A stretch of 64,000 bases of DNA from Lactobacillus sp. ESL0700 (GCF_029392095.1 NZ_CP113930.1:310001-374000), one strand, 5' to 3'. Shown: positions 1 through 9,088, numbered from the stretch's first letter. A program made the numbers and translations. Notes: generated by a model from the letters alone, not told the origin.

Positions 1-1338
1 CAAGTAATTTTGAATAATTGGCTCTTGGGTGGCATTACCGCTCATTGCCATGAAGTTAATCTTAAGCGGCTTACCGTTAGGTTGCGTGCGCCACTTGCCC
101 TTCTTCTTGTAGCCAGCTTTATCTAAAATTTCGTTGGCCTTTTTCAGGTTGAAGGTGTAGCCCTTGGCATTTTTATCGAAGTAATCGCCAAAGCCGGCCG
201 GAATTAAGGTTGGAATTCTGAACTTCAATCCTTGTGTATAACGCTTATCTACTTGATCAACGTTCATTGCGTAAGCCATCGCTTGTCTAAGTGGCTTGCT
301 GTTCATAATATTATTTTTGTCAACAACATTCTTTTCTTGCTTGCTATCCCATTTACCAACCTTGAAGCCAAGGTAATAGTAAACAAGTTGGATTTGAGCG
401 ACAAAATTGTAGCCCTTGGTCTTTTTGACTTGGTTCCACTGGGTATTAATGACGTTAATCACGTCAAATTTATGACTCCTAATTGCTTCGGAAGCGGAGT
501 TAGTTGAAACAACTGAAGTCAAAATTTTATCCAGTTTTGGTTTGCCACGCCAGTAGTATTTGTTTGGTACCCAAGTAACTGATTGACCACGGACAATCTT
601 TTGCACCTTATAAGGACCAAAGAAGAGCGGTTCTTTTCGAACTTGATCGCTGGATTGTAATTTATCAAACGGCACGTTTTTCAGATAATGGTAAGGAGCA
701 GCTGTTTCGCTGTAGCAATTGCTGCCGGCATTGTACATTCCGGGGTACATCCTTTGGAAGTGAATTACAATGCTGCGGCCATTTTCGCCATCTGGGTATG
801 TAATTCCCGAAATTGTTTTAGCCTTGCCATCATGGTATTGCTTGAGCCCGACAATGTTGGCCATTTGGTCGGTATAACGGTCGCAATTAGTCTTTTTGTT
901 AGCGATAATTTCGTAAGAATATTCCAAATCCTTAGCGGTAACTTGCTTGCCGTCAGACCACTTAACACCCTTTTTGGCAGTTACCGTAATTGTCTTGTCT
1001 TGGCGATTAACCTTAAGTGTAGCTGGACCTTTGTCATTAATCTTGTAATGATTGTCATAGTAAAACAAGGTTTCATCGCCGAATTGGGATGCTAAATAGT
1101 CGACGACATTTTCTGAAATTTCATCTAAGAAAATTCCCTGAAATGGTGTGTCTGTTTCAAGGGCGACTTTCAGTGTGCCGCCTTGCTTGACGGGCTTTGC
1201 AGGAACTGTTGTTTTTAACTTGTCGACTTCTTGTGTTGCATTAGTATTTGAACTAGTATTGCTCTTACCGCAAGCAGTTAAAGCCATCGCTGCTAGCAAA
1301 ACAGTGCCCAAATATTTAACAAATTTATCTTTCTTCAT
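1..1338 (-). CDS. oppA: Oligopeptide ABC transporter substrate-binding lipoprotein (partial, C-terminus outside window)
   Basis: Reading the minus strand from the ATG at 1338 gives an open frame of 446 codons that runs off the left edge. The N-terminus is a lipoprotein signal peptide with the lipobox LTAC, so Cys23 would be lipidated and anchor the protein outside the membrane. A low-complexity Ser/Thr/Asn linker follows, then an SBP_bac_5-type domain with recognisable stretches such as VKWSDGKQVTAKDLEYSYE and KPLRQAMAYAMNVDQV. Family members bind peptides for an Opp permease and typically have about 540-590 residues, so roughly 100-140 residues are missing. The permease and ATPase genes are not in the window. 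The gene is divergent from the GH31 gene. Peptide binding is inferred from family; the ligand is unknown. Confidence 0.9.
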   Translation of the reverse strand, partial: MKKDKFVKYLGTVLLAAMALTACGKSNTSSNTNATQEVDKLKTTVPAKPVKQGGTLKVALETDTPFQGIFLDEISENVVDYLASQFGDETLFYYDNHYKINDKGPATLKVNRQDKTITVTAKKGVKWSDGKQVTAKDLEYSYEIIANKKTNCDRYTDQMANIVGLKQYHDGKAKTISGITYPDGENGRSIVIHFQRMYPGMYNAGSNCYSETAAPYHYLKNVPFDKLQSSDQVRKEPLFFGPYKVQKIVRGQSVTWVPNKYYWRGKPKLDKILTSVVSTNSASEAIRSHKFDVINVINTQWNQVKKTKGYNFVAQIQLVYYYLGFKVGKWDSKQEKNVVDKNNIMNSKPLRQAMAYAMNVDQVDKRYTQGLKFRIPTLIPAGFGDYFDKNAKGYTFNLKKANEILDKAGYKKKGKWRTQPNGKPLKINFMAMSGNATQEPIIQNYL

Positions 1339-1465
1339 AATTATTTACCCTATCTTTTGATATTATTTTAATGAAAGTAAATTTCTATTGCTATAAATCA
1401 TAACAGCGATTAAATTAAAATACAATATATTTTTTAATTTAATTTTATTATTTGAGATAATTATG

Positions 1466-1471
1466 TATAAT
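1466..1471 (+). promoter_or_regulatory. Candidate -10 box upstream of GH31 gene
   Basis: A perfect TATAAT lies about 105 bases before the GH31 start in an AT-rich stretch. No convincing -35 hexamer is seen at 16-18 bases upstream. The rest of the 238-base gap between the oppA start and the GH31 start shows nothing else I can assign. Confidence 0.35.
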
Positions 1472-1576
1472 GCAGATTAGGTAATTATTTTGCAATGCTA
1501 ATACTTAATATCTTGGTTTTATTTTAAATTAAAATGAAAATTAAAAAGGCGTATTTGAGAAGGGATGCTAAATTAA

Positions 1577-4324
1577 ATGGTTATTAATATATTGAAGCAA
1601 GATAACTTTTATAAAGTTAGCTATGCTAATGGGATGGTTGCACGAGTTTATTTACTTGCGACCAATATTTTTCGCTATTATGTTGATCCAACTAAGCAAT
1701 ATGCTCCGCCGGAGCAATCACAAGCGGGGTTACATGCCCGAATTTTGGCACCGACAGTTGATGAATATGGCTCTCATTCGGTTGACAGTAGTGTTACAGA
1801 AACTGCTGTTAATTGGGCAATTCTGACTGATGACATGAAAATCAATTTTGCTAAAGATACCGGTGCAATGAGTGTATGGATAAATGACAAGCTGGTTTTG
1901 CAGGAAACGCGTCCAGTTAGTGTCAGCGTTGATGGCAGCGTCCAATTTTTGCAATCAGATAATACAGCTAATTATTTTGGTGGCGGAACGCAGAATGGCC
2001 GCTTTAATTTATCTCGGCAACGGATTGTAGTCGCCAACACCAGTAATTGGCTGGACCAAGGCGTGGCGTCACCGGCACCATTTTATTGGTCAACTGCTGG
2101 GTATGGTGTTCTACGCTATACTTTTACGCGCGGTGAATATGACTTTGCAAGTAAAACGTCAGGACTGATCACTACAAAGCATGAAGAAAATCGCTTTGAT
2201 GCCATTTACTTTTTTGCACCAACGCCCTATCAGTTAATCCATACTTATCAGGAGTTAACGGGATTGCCGCTATTGTTACCAATATTTGGCTTTTATGAAG
2301 CACACTTGAATGCTTATAATCGAGATTATTGGGTAAAGGCGGACTCGCAGGAAAAGGGTGCGATCAAATATCCGGATGGAAATTTTTATCGGGAATATCA
2401 TCCTAAAGAGTTGCCGGAAGAATTAAGAGGACAGGCAATACGCGAAACTTTAAATGGTGAGCAAGGTGGAGCCGCTTATTTGTTAAGTGCGCGCGGGATG
2501 CTTGACCAATATTTGGCTAACGATATGCCGCTAGGGTGGTTTTTACCAAATGATGGTTATGGTGCGGGTTATGGTCAGACCGATTCATTACAAGGAAATT
2601 TGCAAAATTTAGCAGCCTTTATTCGGTATGCAAATAGTCGCGGAGTCGAAGTAGGCTTGTGGACCCAGCAAAGTTTATCTCCGGTGGATCCAGCTCACCC
2701 TAAGGCAAGTGATCGTGATTTTGAGCAAGAACTTACGGCTGGAGTTACGGCGCTGAAGACTGATATGGCTTGGGTCGGAGCCGGGTATTCCTTTGGCCTT
2801 AATGGTACGCAGACTGCTGCGGCAATGATTAAAAAAATTAAAGGAAAAAATTTACGTCCCTTTATTATCACGATGGATGGCTGGGCAGGTACGCATAATA
2901 CTGCCGCTGTTTGGACTGGTGACCAAAAAGGTGGCCAGTGGGAGTACATTCGCTTTCAAATACCAACTTACATTGGCGAGGGCTTGTCTGGTCAACCAAA
3001 TGTGGGTTCTGATATGGATGGCATTTATCTTGGGAGCAATTCTGTGGTAAATACGCGCGACTATCAATGGAAGGCTTTCACACCAATTCAACTGAATATG
3101 GATGGCTGGGGGACTAATCCGAAGAATCCATTTGCCTTTTCAGAATCAATTACTGCCATTAATCGGGCATATTTGAAGCAAAAGACAATGCTGCTGCCAT
3201 ACATTTATACTGCTGCTCATGAGGCAGTTGTTGCTGGTAAACCACTTGTTCGCGCCCTATTTTTAGAATATCCAGATTTATCAGAGTGCTACTCAGATTT
3301 GGCAAAATATGAATATTTGTGGGGCGATGCCTTTTTGGTTGCACCAATTTATCAAAATACTGCTGCTGATGATGCGGGCAATGATATTCGTGACGGGATT
3401 TACCTGCCTGATGAAAAGCAAATTTGGCTTGATTACTATACAGGTCAGGCATATCAGGGCGGTCAGGTCATAAACGAATTTGCGGCACCTATTTGGAAGT
3501 TGCCCGTCTTTGTTAAAGCAGGTGCAATTGTTGCTAAAGCACCAGCAACCAATACATCTAAGGAATATTTGCAGGCAAAACAAAGACGGCAATTTGAAAT
3601 TTATCCTGGAAAGAAAAACCAAATCACGGTTTATGAAGATGACGGTATTTCTGCCAAGTATCAAGATGGTGCCTTTGCTCAAACAATGATTGAGGCAGAG
3701 CAGGTAAATGACCAATTATTAGTTAAAATTGCGCCAACAATTGGTCATTATGAGGGGATGAAGCCCCAGCGAACAACAGAATTGGCAATCAAAATGAATA
3801 AGCAACCAAATGAAATTGCGATTAAGTTGGGTGACCAGAACTGTGACTTGAAGCAAGCTGAAAGTTTAACTGAATTTGTTCAGGGTAGTAATGTCTATTA
3901 CTTTGATGAACATTATTTGCCTAATCCGTATTTAGCTGCAGTAGGTAACAATTTAGAACAAACTTTTTTGCGGATAAAGCTAGCAGCAGTTGATGTTAGT
4001 CAGACAGGAATTGAACTACAGTTAATTGGCGTAGATACAACAGTTACACCTGAAAATTGTTTACCGAATGAACAGGTTGCAGCCAAGGCGCCAATAGATT
4101 TAAGTAGCAGCAGCACGCAAACGACGACTTTGTCGTGGCAATACGCTGATGAAAGTCTGGGTCGTGTTACTTATAATGTTAAAGTTGACGGCGTGCTTTA
4201 CACTGGAATTAAAGAGCCGAAGCTGGTTGTTCACGGTTTGCTGCCAAATAAACAACATGCTTTTACAGTTCAAATTGTGACTGATAAGGGAACAACGGCG
4301 TGGAGCAATGAACAGCTGTTTTAA
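1577..4324 (+). CDS. Glycoside hydrolase family 31 enzyme with C-terminal FN3-like domain
   Basis: This 915-residue protein has a GH31 architecture: N-terminal beta-sandwich, catalytic (beta/alpha)8 barrel around residues 230-600, beta-sandwich domains, and a fibronectin-III-like domain over the last ~75 residues. The barrel has the motif ALKTDMAWVGAGYSFG, where Asp396 is the likely nucleophile, and WTGDQKGGQWEYIR, where Asp449 is the likely acid/base. The conserved GLSGQPNVGSDMDG motif follows. There is no signal peptide, so it should act in the cytoplasm on imported sugars. The start is the ATG after a GAAGGGA ribosome site. GH31 includes alpha-glucosidases, alpha-xylosidases and alpha-N-acetylgalactosaminidases. 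The wording of the active-site motifs reminds me of the alpha-GalNAc-ase branch, but I cannot prove that. It precedes the lac/gat cluster and ends in its own terminator. Confidence 0.88.
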   Translation: MVINILKQDNFYKVSYANGMVARVYLLATNIFRYYVDPTKQYAPPEQSQAGLHARILAPTVDEYGSHSVDSSVTETAVNWAILTDDMKINFAKDTGAMSVWINDKLVLQETRPVSVSVDGSVQFLQSDNTANYFGGGTQNGRFNLSRQRIVVANTSNWLDQGVASPAPFYWSTAGYGVLRYTFTRGEYDFASKTSGLITTKHEENRFDAIYFFAPTPYQLIHTYQELTGLPLLLPIFGFYEAHLNAYNRDYWVKADSQEKGAIKYPDGNFYREYHPKELPEELRGQAIRETLNGEQGGAAYLLSARGMLDQYLANDMPLGWFLPNDGYGAGYGQTDSLQGNLQNLAAFIRYANSRGVEVGLWTQQSLSPVDPAHPKASDRDFEQELTAGVTALKTDMAWVGAGYSFGLNGTQTAAAMIKKIKGKNLRPFIITMDGWAGTHNTAAVWTGDQKGGQWEYIRFQIPTYIGEGLSGQPNVGSDMDGIYLGSNSVVNTRDYQWKAFTPIQLNMDGWGTNPKNPFAFSESITAINRAYLKQKTMLLPYIYTAAHEAVVAGKPLVRALFLEYPDLSECYSDLAKYEYLWGDAFLVAPIYQNTAADDAGNDIRDGIYLPDEKQIWLDYYTGQAYQGGQVINEFAAPIWKLPVFVKAGAIVAKAPATNTSKEYLQAKQRRQFEIYPGKKNQITVYEDDGISAKYQDGAFAQTMIEAEQVNDQLLVKIAPTIGHYEGMKPQRTTELAIKMNKQPNEIAIKLGDQNCDLKQAESLTEFVQGSNVYYFDEHYLPNPYLAAVGNNLEQTFLRIKLAAVDVSQTGIELQLIGVDTTVTPENCLPNEQVAAKAPIDLSSSSTQTTTLSWQYADESLGRVTYNVKVDGVLYTGIKEPKLVVHGLLPNKQHAFTVQIVTDKGTTAWSNEQLF

Positions 4325-4335
4325 ATATTGAAATT

Positions 4336-4367
4336 AATAGGAAGACTTTAGTTTAAGTCTTCCTATT
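4336..4367 (+). terminator. Rho-independent terminator after GH31 gene
   Basis: Inverted repeat AATAGGAAGACTT / AAGTCTTCCTATT with a six-base loop, followed by a short T-rich tail. It begins just after the GH31 stop codon. Confidence 0.75.
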
Positions 4368-4498
4368 TGTTTGTCCTGAATTACTGCTAAAGTGAGACAA
4401 TTGTTTTAAAATGTTTAATTAGTAAGGAATAGTGTAGAAAAAAGCAACAATCTGCAATTATTTTTGTTTACTTTTTGAAAATTAAACATATTCAAACA

Positions 4499-4526
4499 TT
4501 GACAAACAAAAAAGAACAATTATACT
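4499..4526 (+). promoter_or_regulatory. lacR-lacAB promoter
   Basis: TTGACA, a 16-base spacer and TATACT lie 50-78 bases before the lacR start. AAACA half-sites surround the -35 box (AAACATATTCAAACA just upstream). The spacer holds CAAACAAAAAAGAACA, which resembles a block downstream of the gat promoter and could be an autoregulatory LacR site. Confidence 0.65.
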
Positions 4527-4576
4527 AAAGGTGAACTAAATTAGTTGCTGAATCTAGTTTAAAAAGTAGGTAACCA

Positions 4577-5332
4577 ATGTTAAAAAGCGAAAGATTAAAA
4601 ACGATTTTACAAGTAATTAATACTCAAAAATTTGTTACTGTGGATGAATTGGCTCAGGCACTGACAGTTTCAGATATGACAATTAGACGTGACCTAAATG
4701 AATTGGATAAATTAGGTAAAATTTCTCGAATTCATGGCGGTGCGCAATTAATATCGGATCAAACTAGAAATGAAAAGAGCTATCAGCAAAAGCGGGAAAT
4801 TCATAGTAAGGAAAAGCTTGAGATTGCCAAGCGGGCCTGCAATTTGATTCATGAAAATGATTCTATTTATGTTGGTCCGGGCACTACTTTAGAATTAATG
4901 GTTGCTAATCTTAAGACTAAACGTCTGCGAATTGTAACTAATTCGCTACCTGTTTTTGAAGCAGCGCGTAACAATCTTAATGATTATGAGTTAATTATGG
5001 TTGGCGGTTCGTACAGAAGAATTAGTGGTGCCTTTTTAGGTACGCTAGCTAATAACGAACTAAAGACCATGTCATTTTCAGTTGGTTTTGTTGGTGTAAA
5101 TGGGATTAAAAATACTTCTATGACAACAGCTAATTTGGAAGAAGGTCAGACTGAGAGTATAGGACTGGACTGTTCACAAAGTAAATTTGTCGTTGCAGAT
5201 TATACCAAATTAAATCATAGCGACTTTCATCAGTTTTATGATTTACGGAATGTGGATGGGTTAATTACTAATCGCGAAGTAGGATCAGATGTAGAAAAGC
5301 ATTACAGTCAATTTACAACTGTTTACAAGTAG
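4577..5332 (+). CDS. lacR: DeoR/GlpR-family repressor, LacR type
   Basis: This 251-residue protein has an N-terminal DeoR winged helix-turn-helix (about residues 5-57, with [37 protein letters not shown]). A DeoRC sensor domain follows, with the GPGTT phosphate-loop motif near residue 95. DeoR-family sensors bind sugar phosphates. In lactococcal and streptococcal lac operons the inducer is tagatose-6-phosphate. The position directly ahead of lacA and lacB supports a LacR role. It is 22 bases upstream of lacA, so co-transcription is likely. Repressor function and inducer are inferred from family and context. Confidence 0.85.
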   Translation: MLKSERLKTILQVINTQKFVTVDELAQALTVSDMTIRRDLNELDKLGKISRIHGGAQLISDQTRNEKSYQQKREIHSKEKLEIAKRACNLIHENDSIYVGPGTTLELMVANLKTKRLRIVTNSLPVFEAARNNLNDYELIMVGGSYRRISGAFLGTLANNELKTMSFSVGFVGVNGIKNTSMTTANLEEGQTESIGLDCSQSKFVVADYTKLNHSDFHQFYDLRNVDGLITNREVGSDVEKHYSQFTTVYK

Positions 5333-5354
5333 TTTTACTGAGAGGAGATTAACT

Positions 5355-5783
5355 ATGAAAGTTGTTATTGGTAGCGATAAAGATGGCTTTGAATTAAAAG
5401 AAAAGGTAAAGAATTATCTTAACAGCCATGATTATGACGTTTTAGATGTAACGCCAGAGCCAGCAGAAGACTTTGTTGAATCAAGTTTGAAGGTTACTCA
5501 TGAGGTAATGGATAACGGGATTAAAAAGGCAATTATGTTTGACGAATATGGTGTTGGTTCTGCTATGGCCTCAAATAAGGTTAAAGGCATGGTTACGGCT
5601 AATGTCAATGAGGAAAGAACAGCTCATATGACCGCAATGCACAATGGTGCTAAGGCAATTGCATTAGGCAGCGGAATTGTTGGCGACAAACTGGCATACT
5701 CGATTGTGCAACACTATCTTGACACAGAATATGCTGGCGGTCGTCACCAAATTCGTTTGAATATGCTTGAGGAAATGATCTAA
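5355..5783 (+). CDS. lacA: Galactose-6-phosphate isomerase subunit LacA
   Basis: This 142-residue protein of the RpiB/LacA/LacB family matches LacA in length (usual ~141). It opens with [16 protein letters not shown], as in LacA, and retains the [10 protein letters not shown] and [15 protein letters not shown] segments. LacA and LacB together convert galactose-6-phosphate to tagatose-6-phosphate in the cytoplasm. LacA subunits lack some catalytic residues found in LacB, which fits the family pattern. A strong GAGAGGAGA ribosome site precedes the ATG. Thirteen bases separate it from lacB, so the subunits should be made together. Confidence 0.93.
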   Translation: MKVVIGSDKDGFELKEKVKNYLNSHDYDVLDVTPEPAEDFVESSLKVTHEVMDNGIKKAIMFDEYGVGSAMASNKVKGMVTANVNEERTAHMTAMHNGAKAIALGSGIVGDKLAYSIVQHYLDTEYAGGRHQIRLNMLEEMI

Positions 5784-5796
5784 GGAGGTTTTGAAA

Positions 5797-6372
5797 ATGT
5801 TTGATAATGATAGACCGCAACCAGAATTTGTTGATCCTAAAATTGATAAGCATATGGTGATTGCTTTGGGTAATGACCATATCGTTACCCCAGTGAAAAT
5901 GGCTATTTCTGACCATTTAAAAGAAGAAGGTTACCAAGTTATTGATGAGGGTACGCACGATAACACGAGAACGCACTATCCAATGTATGGTAAACGAGTT
6001 GCTGAAGATGTAGCTGATGGCCGTGCCGATCTTGGTGTCGTTCTTTGTGGTACAGGAATTGGGATTTCGACCGCTGCCAACAAGAACGAAGGCGTTCGTG
6101 CAGCGATGGTTGGCGATGTTGCTCAAGCTGAATATGCTAGACGTGAATTAAACGCTAATATTTTAGGCTTTGGTGGTATTGTATTGGGTCGCGACTTTAT
6201 TTTTGATATTGTCGATTCATACCTGAATGCTAAGTACGAACCTTCTGATGCTAACAGAAAATTGATTGATAAAATTGATCATATTGCTAAGCCAAATCCA
6301 GACCAAAAAGACAATGTCCATTTCTTTGATGAAGAAAATAAGAAATGGTCTGAAGGCGTATACCACGACTAA
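5797..6372 (+). CDS. lacB: Galactose-6-phosphate isomerase subunit LacB
   Basis: The 191-residue product carries the RpiB-type active-site pattern: [12 protein letters not shown] near the start, [15 protein letters not shown] as the phosphate and catalytic loop with its cysteine, and [17 protein letters not shown]. It is about 20 residues longer than typical LacB (171), mainly through extra residues before the first strand and a charged tail. An in-frame TTG six bases upstream was rejected as the start because it lies only two bases after the AGGAGG at 5783-5788; the ATG at 5797 has an eight-base spacing. It pairs with LacA to make tagatose-6-phosphate. A strong terminator follows. Confidence 0.93.
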   Translation: MFDNDRPQPEFVDPKIDKHMVIALGNDHIVTPVKMAISDHLKEEGYQVIDEGTHDNTRTHYPMYGKRVAEDVADGRADLGVVLCGTGIGISTAANKNEGVRAAMVGDVAQAEYARRELNANILGFGGIVLGRDFIFDIVDSYLNAKYEPSDANRKLIDKIDHIAKPNPDQKDNVHFFDEENKKWSEGVYHD

Positions 6373-6410
6373 TTAGAATAAATAAAAATAATAGACTTTA
6401 ATCGCACACA

Positions 6411-6447
6411 AAAAAGGCAACTCATTAAATATGAGCTGCCTTTTTTT
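6411..6447 (+). terminator. Terminator after lacB
   Basis: Hairpin AAAAAGGCAACTCAT / ATGAGCTGCCTTTTTT with a single internal A/C mismatch and a run of seven T. It separates lacRAB from the gat-type operon. Confidence 0.85.
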
Positions 6448-6458
6448 ATATTTATTTG

Positions 6459-6498
6459 TGAAAAAGCGCTTGCATTTTTGCACATGGTTACATATAAT
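6459..6498 (+). promoter_or_regulatory. gat-type operon promoter with overlapping cre-like site
   Basis: TTGCAT at 6470-6475, a 17-base spacer and TATAAT at 6493-6498 form a strong sigma-A promoter. A cre-like sequence TGAAAAAGCGCTTGCA at 6459-6474 covers the -35 box, so CcpA binding there should block RNA polymerase. Confidence 0.75.
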
Positions 6499-6513
6499 AT
6501 CAATAGACGAGCG

Positions 6514-6542
6514 AACAAAAACTAACACTATCAAACAAAAAC
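6514..6542 (+). promoter_or_regulatory. Paired AACAAAAAC direct repeats, candidate LacR operator
   Basis: AACAAAAAC occurs at 6514-6522 and 6534-6542, exactly 20 bases apart, just downstream of the predicted transcription start. A near copy is in the lacR promoter. DeoR-family repressors often use A-rich repeated half-sites. Assignment to LacR is inferred from the shared motif and gene context. Confidence 0.45.
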
Positions 6543-6576
6543 GAAAACTCGCCTGAACTGAAAAGGAGTTTGTGCT

Positions 6577-7062
6577 GTGGATATTAATAATTTGTTTTCA
6601 CCAGATGCTGTTTTTGTCAGTGAAGCTGAAAGTTCAACAGCTGTTTTTAAAGAGGTTTCTCATAAGTTATTTGAAGAAAAGTGTGTTAAAGATTGTTTCT
6701 TTAAAGAAATTACTGAGAGAGAAAGCTCTTATCCAACTGGGATAGACACTTCACCAATTTCAAAAGAATTACCCAATATTGCAGTTCCGCATACAGAAGG
6801 AGAATTTGTTAATACACGGCTTATTGTACCAGTTGGGTTAAAGACACCGGTTTGCTTTAAAAATATGATTGCACCAGATCAGGATTTGCAAGTTAAATTC
6901 TTATTTATGATTTTAAATAATGATCCTGAAGGACAAGCAAATATTTTAGCTCAAATTATGGACTTCTTAAGACTTACGCCGGTTCCAAAATTACAAAAGT
7001 TATTTAATTTCACTTCGACTGATAAAATTTATCAGTTTATGAGTGAAAATTTTAAAAAATAG
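6577..7062 (+). CDS. gatA: PTS EIIA component, galactitol/fructose-type (PTS_EIIA_2)
   Basis: This 161-residue EIIA accepts phosphate from HPr and passes it to the EIIB encoded next. His72 in LPNIAVPHTEGE is the expected phosphorylation site. Length and fold match GatA-like proteins. The start is the GTG at 6577, eight bases after AAAGGAG. It opens an operon with EIIB, EIIC and a small membrane protein. In streptococci, GatABC-type systems are known to import galactose as galactose-6-phosphate. The adjacent lacAB genes make that substrate more likely here than galactitol, because no galactitol-phosphate dehydrogenase is present. Confidence 0.85.
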   Translation: MDINNLFSPDAVFVSEAESSTAVFKEVSHKLFEEKCVKDCFFKEITERESSYPTGIDTSPISKELPNIAVPHTEGEFVNTRLIVPVGLKTPVCFKNMIAPDQDLQVKFLFMILNNDPEGQANILAQIMDFLRLTPVPKLQKLFNFTSTDKIYQFMSENFKK

Positions 7063-7075
7063 GAGGTTTGTTTCT

Positions 7076-7384
7076 ATGAGTAGAGAAGTTAAGTTTATTG
7101 CGGCATGTGGTGCAGGAGTAAATTCATCACATCAAATCAAGGATGCTGTTGAAGCAGAAATGAGAAAACGAGGCTACAACGTTAAAGTTGATGCCTATAT
7201 GATTAAGGATGTTAATGAAGATCTGTTGTCAAAATATGATGGTTATTTGACAATTGCTAAAACTGATCTTTCATTTACGCCTAAGATTCCTTTGATTGAT
7301 GCAGGACCAATTTTGTATCGTATTCCTGCAATGGCAAAACCGGTTTATGATAATGTGGAAAAAGTTGTTAAAGAAATTAATTAA
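7076..7384 (+). CDS. gatB: PTS EIIB component, galactitol-type
   Basis: This 102-residue protein has a Rossmann-like EIIB fold with the phosphocysteine loop AACGAGVNSSHQIKD (Cys11). It takes phosphate from the EIIA product and delivers it to the sugar bound by EIIC. The frame is open upstream to 7043 inside the previous gene, but AGGAGG at 7062-7067 with an eight-base spacing selects the ATG at 7076. The gene begins 13 bases after the EIIA stop. Confidence 0.88.
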   Translation: MSREVKFIAACGAGVNSSHQIKDAVEAEMRKRGYNVKVDAYMIKDVNEDLLSKYDGYLTIAKTDLSFTPKIPLIDAGPILYRIPAMAKPVYDNVEKVVKEIN

Positions 7385-7411
7385 GTAAAATCTTTCTGAA
7401 AGGAAATAAAA

Positions 7412-8827
7412 ATGAATGGGATTATTAATTTTGCTAACTCACTTTTTAAGCCATTAATTGATATGGGTGCTGCAACAATTATGTTAATTGTTTTAACATT
7501 AATTGCTGTTTTGTTTAAAGTAAAATTTAGTAAAGCACTTGAAGGTGGTATGAAATTAGCGATTGCGATTACAGCTATCGGTAATATTATGAACATGTTA
7601 ACTACATCGTTCCAAAAGCCGATGCAGCAATTCGTTCAACATACTGGAATTCACATGGATATGCAAGATATGGGTTGGGCTCCTCTAGCTACGATTACTT
7701 GGGGTTCGCCTTATACACTCTTTTATCTTCTAGTCCTGATTGTTTTAAATGTTGTACTACTTGTCTTAGATAAAACCAATACATTAGATGTCGATATTTT
7801 CGATGTTTGGCACCTAGCATTTGATGGACTGTTCTGTGTTTACGTTGGTGCTCCACTTTGGTTATCAACATTATTGGTATTATTCATTGGTACAATGAAG
7901 ATTATCAATTCTGATTTAATGAAGCCAACTTTTAATGATCTTCTTGATGCCCCTGAGGGTAACCCAATGACCACTACACACATGAACTATATGATGAATC
8001 CAATTATCATGGTCTTTAACAAGTTCTTTGATAAATGCTTACCATGGTTAGATAAGTTTGACTTTGACTCCACTAAGTTAAATGAAAAAATTGGCTTTTG
8101 GGGTAGTAGATTTGCAATTGGTGTTTATTTAGGTGTCTTTGTATCCTTACTTGCTGGTAACAATTTTGCTACTGAAGAAGGTTGGAAAGACATGTTCACT
8201 CTGTCGTTTGTAGGTGGTTCATGTATTGAACTGTTCTCAGTAATTGGATCATGGTTTATTGCTTCAGTTGAGCCATTATCACAAGGTATCGCTGATTTTG
8301 CTACCAAGAAATTCTCTGGCCGTACATTCAACATTGGACTTGACTGGCCATTCTTAGCTGGTCGTTCAGAAATTTGGGCAGCAGCTAATGTTTTGGCACC
8401 TATTATGATGCTTGAGGCTATGATTCTTCCAGGAAACAGATTAATGCCTTTAGGTGGTATTATTGCCATGGGTGTAACCCCAGCTTTGCTAGTAGTTACT
8501 CGTGGTAAGATTATTCGGATGATTATTATCGGAACAATTGAATTACCTATCTTCCTCTGGGCTGGTACAATGGTTGGTCCATTTGTAACTAATATGGCTC
8601 ATTCAGTAGGTGCTGCAATTCCTGCACATACAATGGTTTCAGACACTACTATGGAAGGGCCTGTTGAAAAATACTTGGCTTACTTAGTAGGTAATGCATG
8701 GAAGCAACATGGTATGTTTATTGTTTATGCTCTACTTGCACTTGCTGCTTACTTACTATTATTCATGTGGTACGCTAAAGAAATGAAGAAGCGTAATGCT
8801 GAATATGCTGCAGCTGCTAAAAAATAA
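7412..8827 (+). CDS. gatC: PTS EIIC component, galactitol-type membrane permease
   Basis: The product is a 471-residue, very hydrophobic protein with about ten or more membrane segments. It matches EIIC-GAT proteins in length (about 450-480) and ends with a positively charged tail. It would carry and phosphorylate the hexose or hexitol across the membrane. Operon position and the neighbouring lacAB make galactose a likely substrate. Galactitol remains possible. An AAAGGAAA ribosome site lies eight bases before the ATG. Confidence 0.87.
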   Translation: MNGIINFANSLFKPLIDMGAATIMLIVLTLIAVLFKVKFSKALEGGMKLAIAITAIGNIMNMLTTSFQKPMQQFVQHTGIHMDMQDMGWAPLATITWGSPYTLFYLLVLIVLNVVLLVLDKTNTLDVDIFDVWHLAFDGLFCVYVGAPLWLSTLLVLFIGTMKIINSDLMKPTFNDLLDAPEGNPMTTTHMNYMMNPIIMVFNKFFDKCLPWLDKFDFDSTKLNEKIGFWGSRFAIGVYLGVFVSLLAGNNFATEEGWKDMFTLSFVGGSCIELFSVIGSWFIASVEPLSQGIADFATKKFSGRTFNIGLDWPFLAGRSEIWAAANVLAPIMMLEAMILPGNRLMPLGGIIAMGVTPALLVVTRGKIIRMIIIGTIELPIFLWAGTMVGPFVTNMAHSVGAAIPAHTMVSDTTMEGPVEKYLAYLVGNAWKQHGMFIVYALLALAAYLLLFMWYAKEMKKRNAEYAAAAKK

Positions 8828-8845
8828 TTACTGTAGGTGGTTAAA

Positions 8846-9088
8846 TTGAAAAAGATTAAAGTTACTTCAAAAGAAAAGGCAAGAAGAAATAGGTTGTTCA
8901 TGTGGGCAATGTTTGTGGTTGTTATCAATTTATTACAATTAATTTTGAAGAATTGGATTACAAATTTGATTGCAATGGTTGGAACAATCTACGCCTTATA
9001 CAAAATTGTAGTTTATGATAATCCTAAGAATCACCTTAGCCAAAAGTATTACGATTGGAAGGGCAACAAATTAAGTAATAAGAATTAA
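8846..9088 (+). CDS. Small membrane protein of the gat-type PTS operon, function unknown
   Basis: The product has about 80 residues: a basic N-terminus, two adjacent hydrophobic stretches (roughly residues 16-34 and 38-54, including MWAMFVVVINLLQLIL), and a polar basic tail. I do not recognise a family. A GTG at 8837 is in frame, but it lies inside the ribosome-site-like TAGGTGG, so the TTG at 8846 is preferred. It follows the EIIC gene by 18 bases and is probably co-transcribed, which suggests an accessory role for the permease. That role is inference only. Confidence 0.7.
   Translation: MKKIKVTSKEKARRNRLFMWAMFVVVINLLQLILKNWITNLIAMVGTIYALYKIVVYDNPKNHLSQKYYDWKGNKLSNKN

Noticed and set aside
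688-1095. 135-codon plus-strand frame and neighbours opposite the oppA gene
   Set aside because: The minus frame encodes a clear OppA lipoprotein; the plus frame has no protein-like features or ribosome site.
5791-5796. TTG start for lacB
   Set aside because: It is two bases from AGGAGG; the ATG at 5797 has normal spacing.
6577-8827. Galactitol as the substrate of the GatABC-type PTS
   Set aside because: No galactitol-1-phosphate dehydrogenase is nearby, whereas lacAB is directly upstream; galactose is more likely, though not proven.
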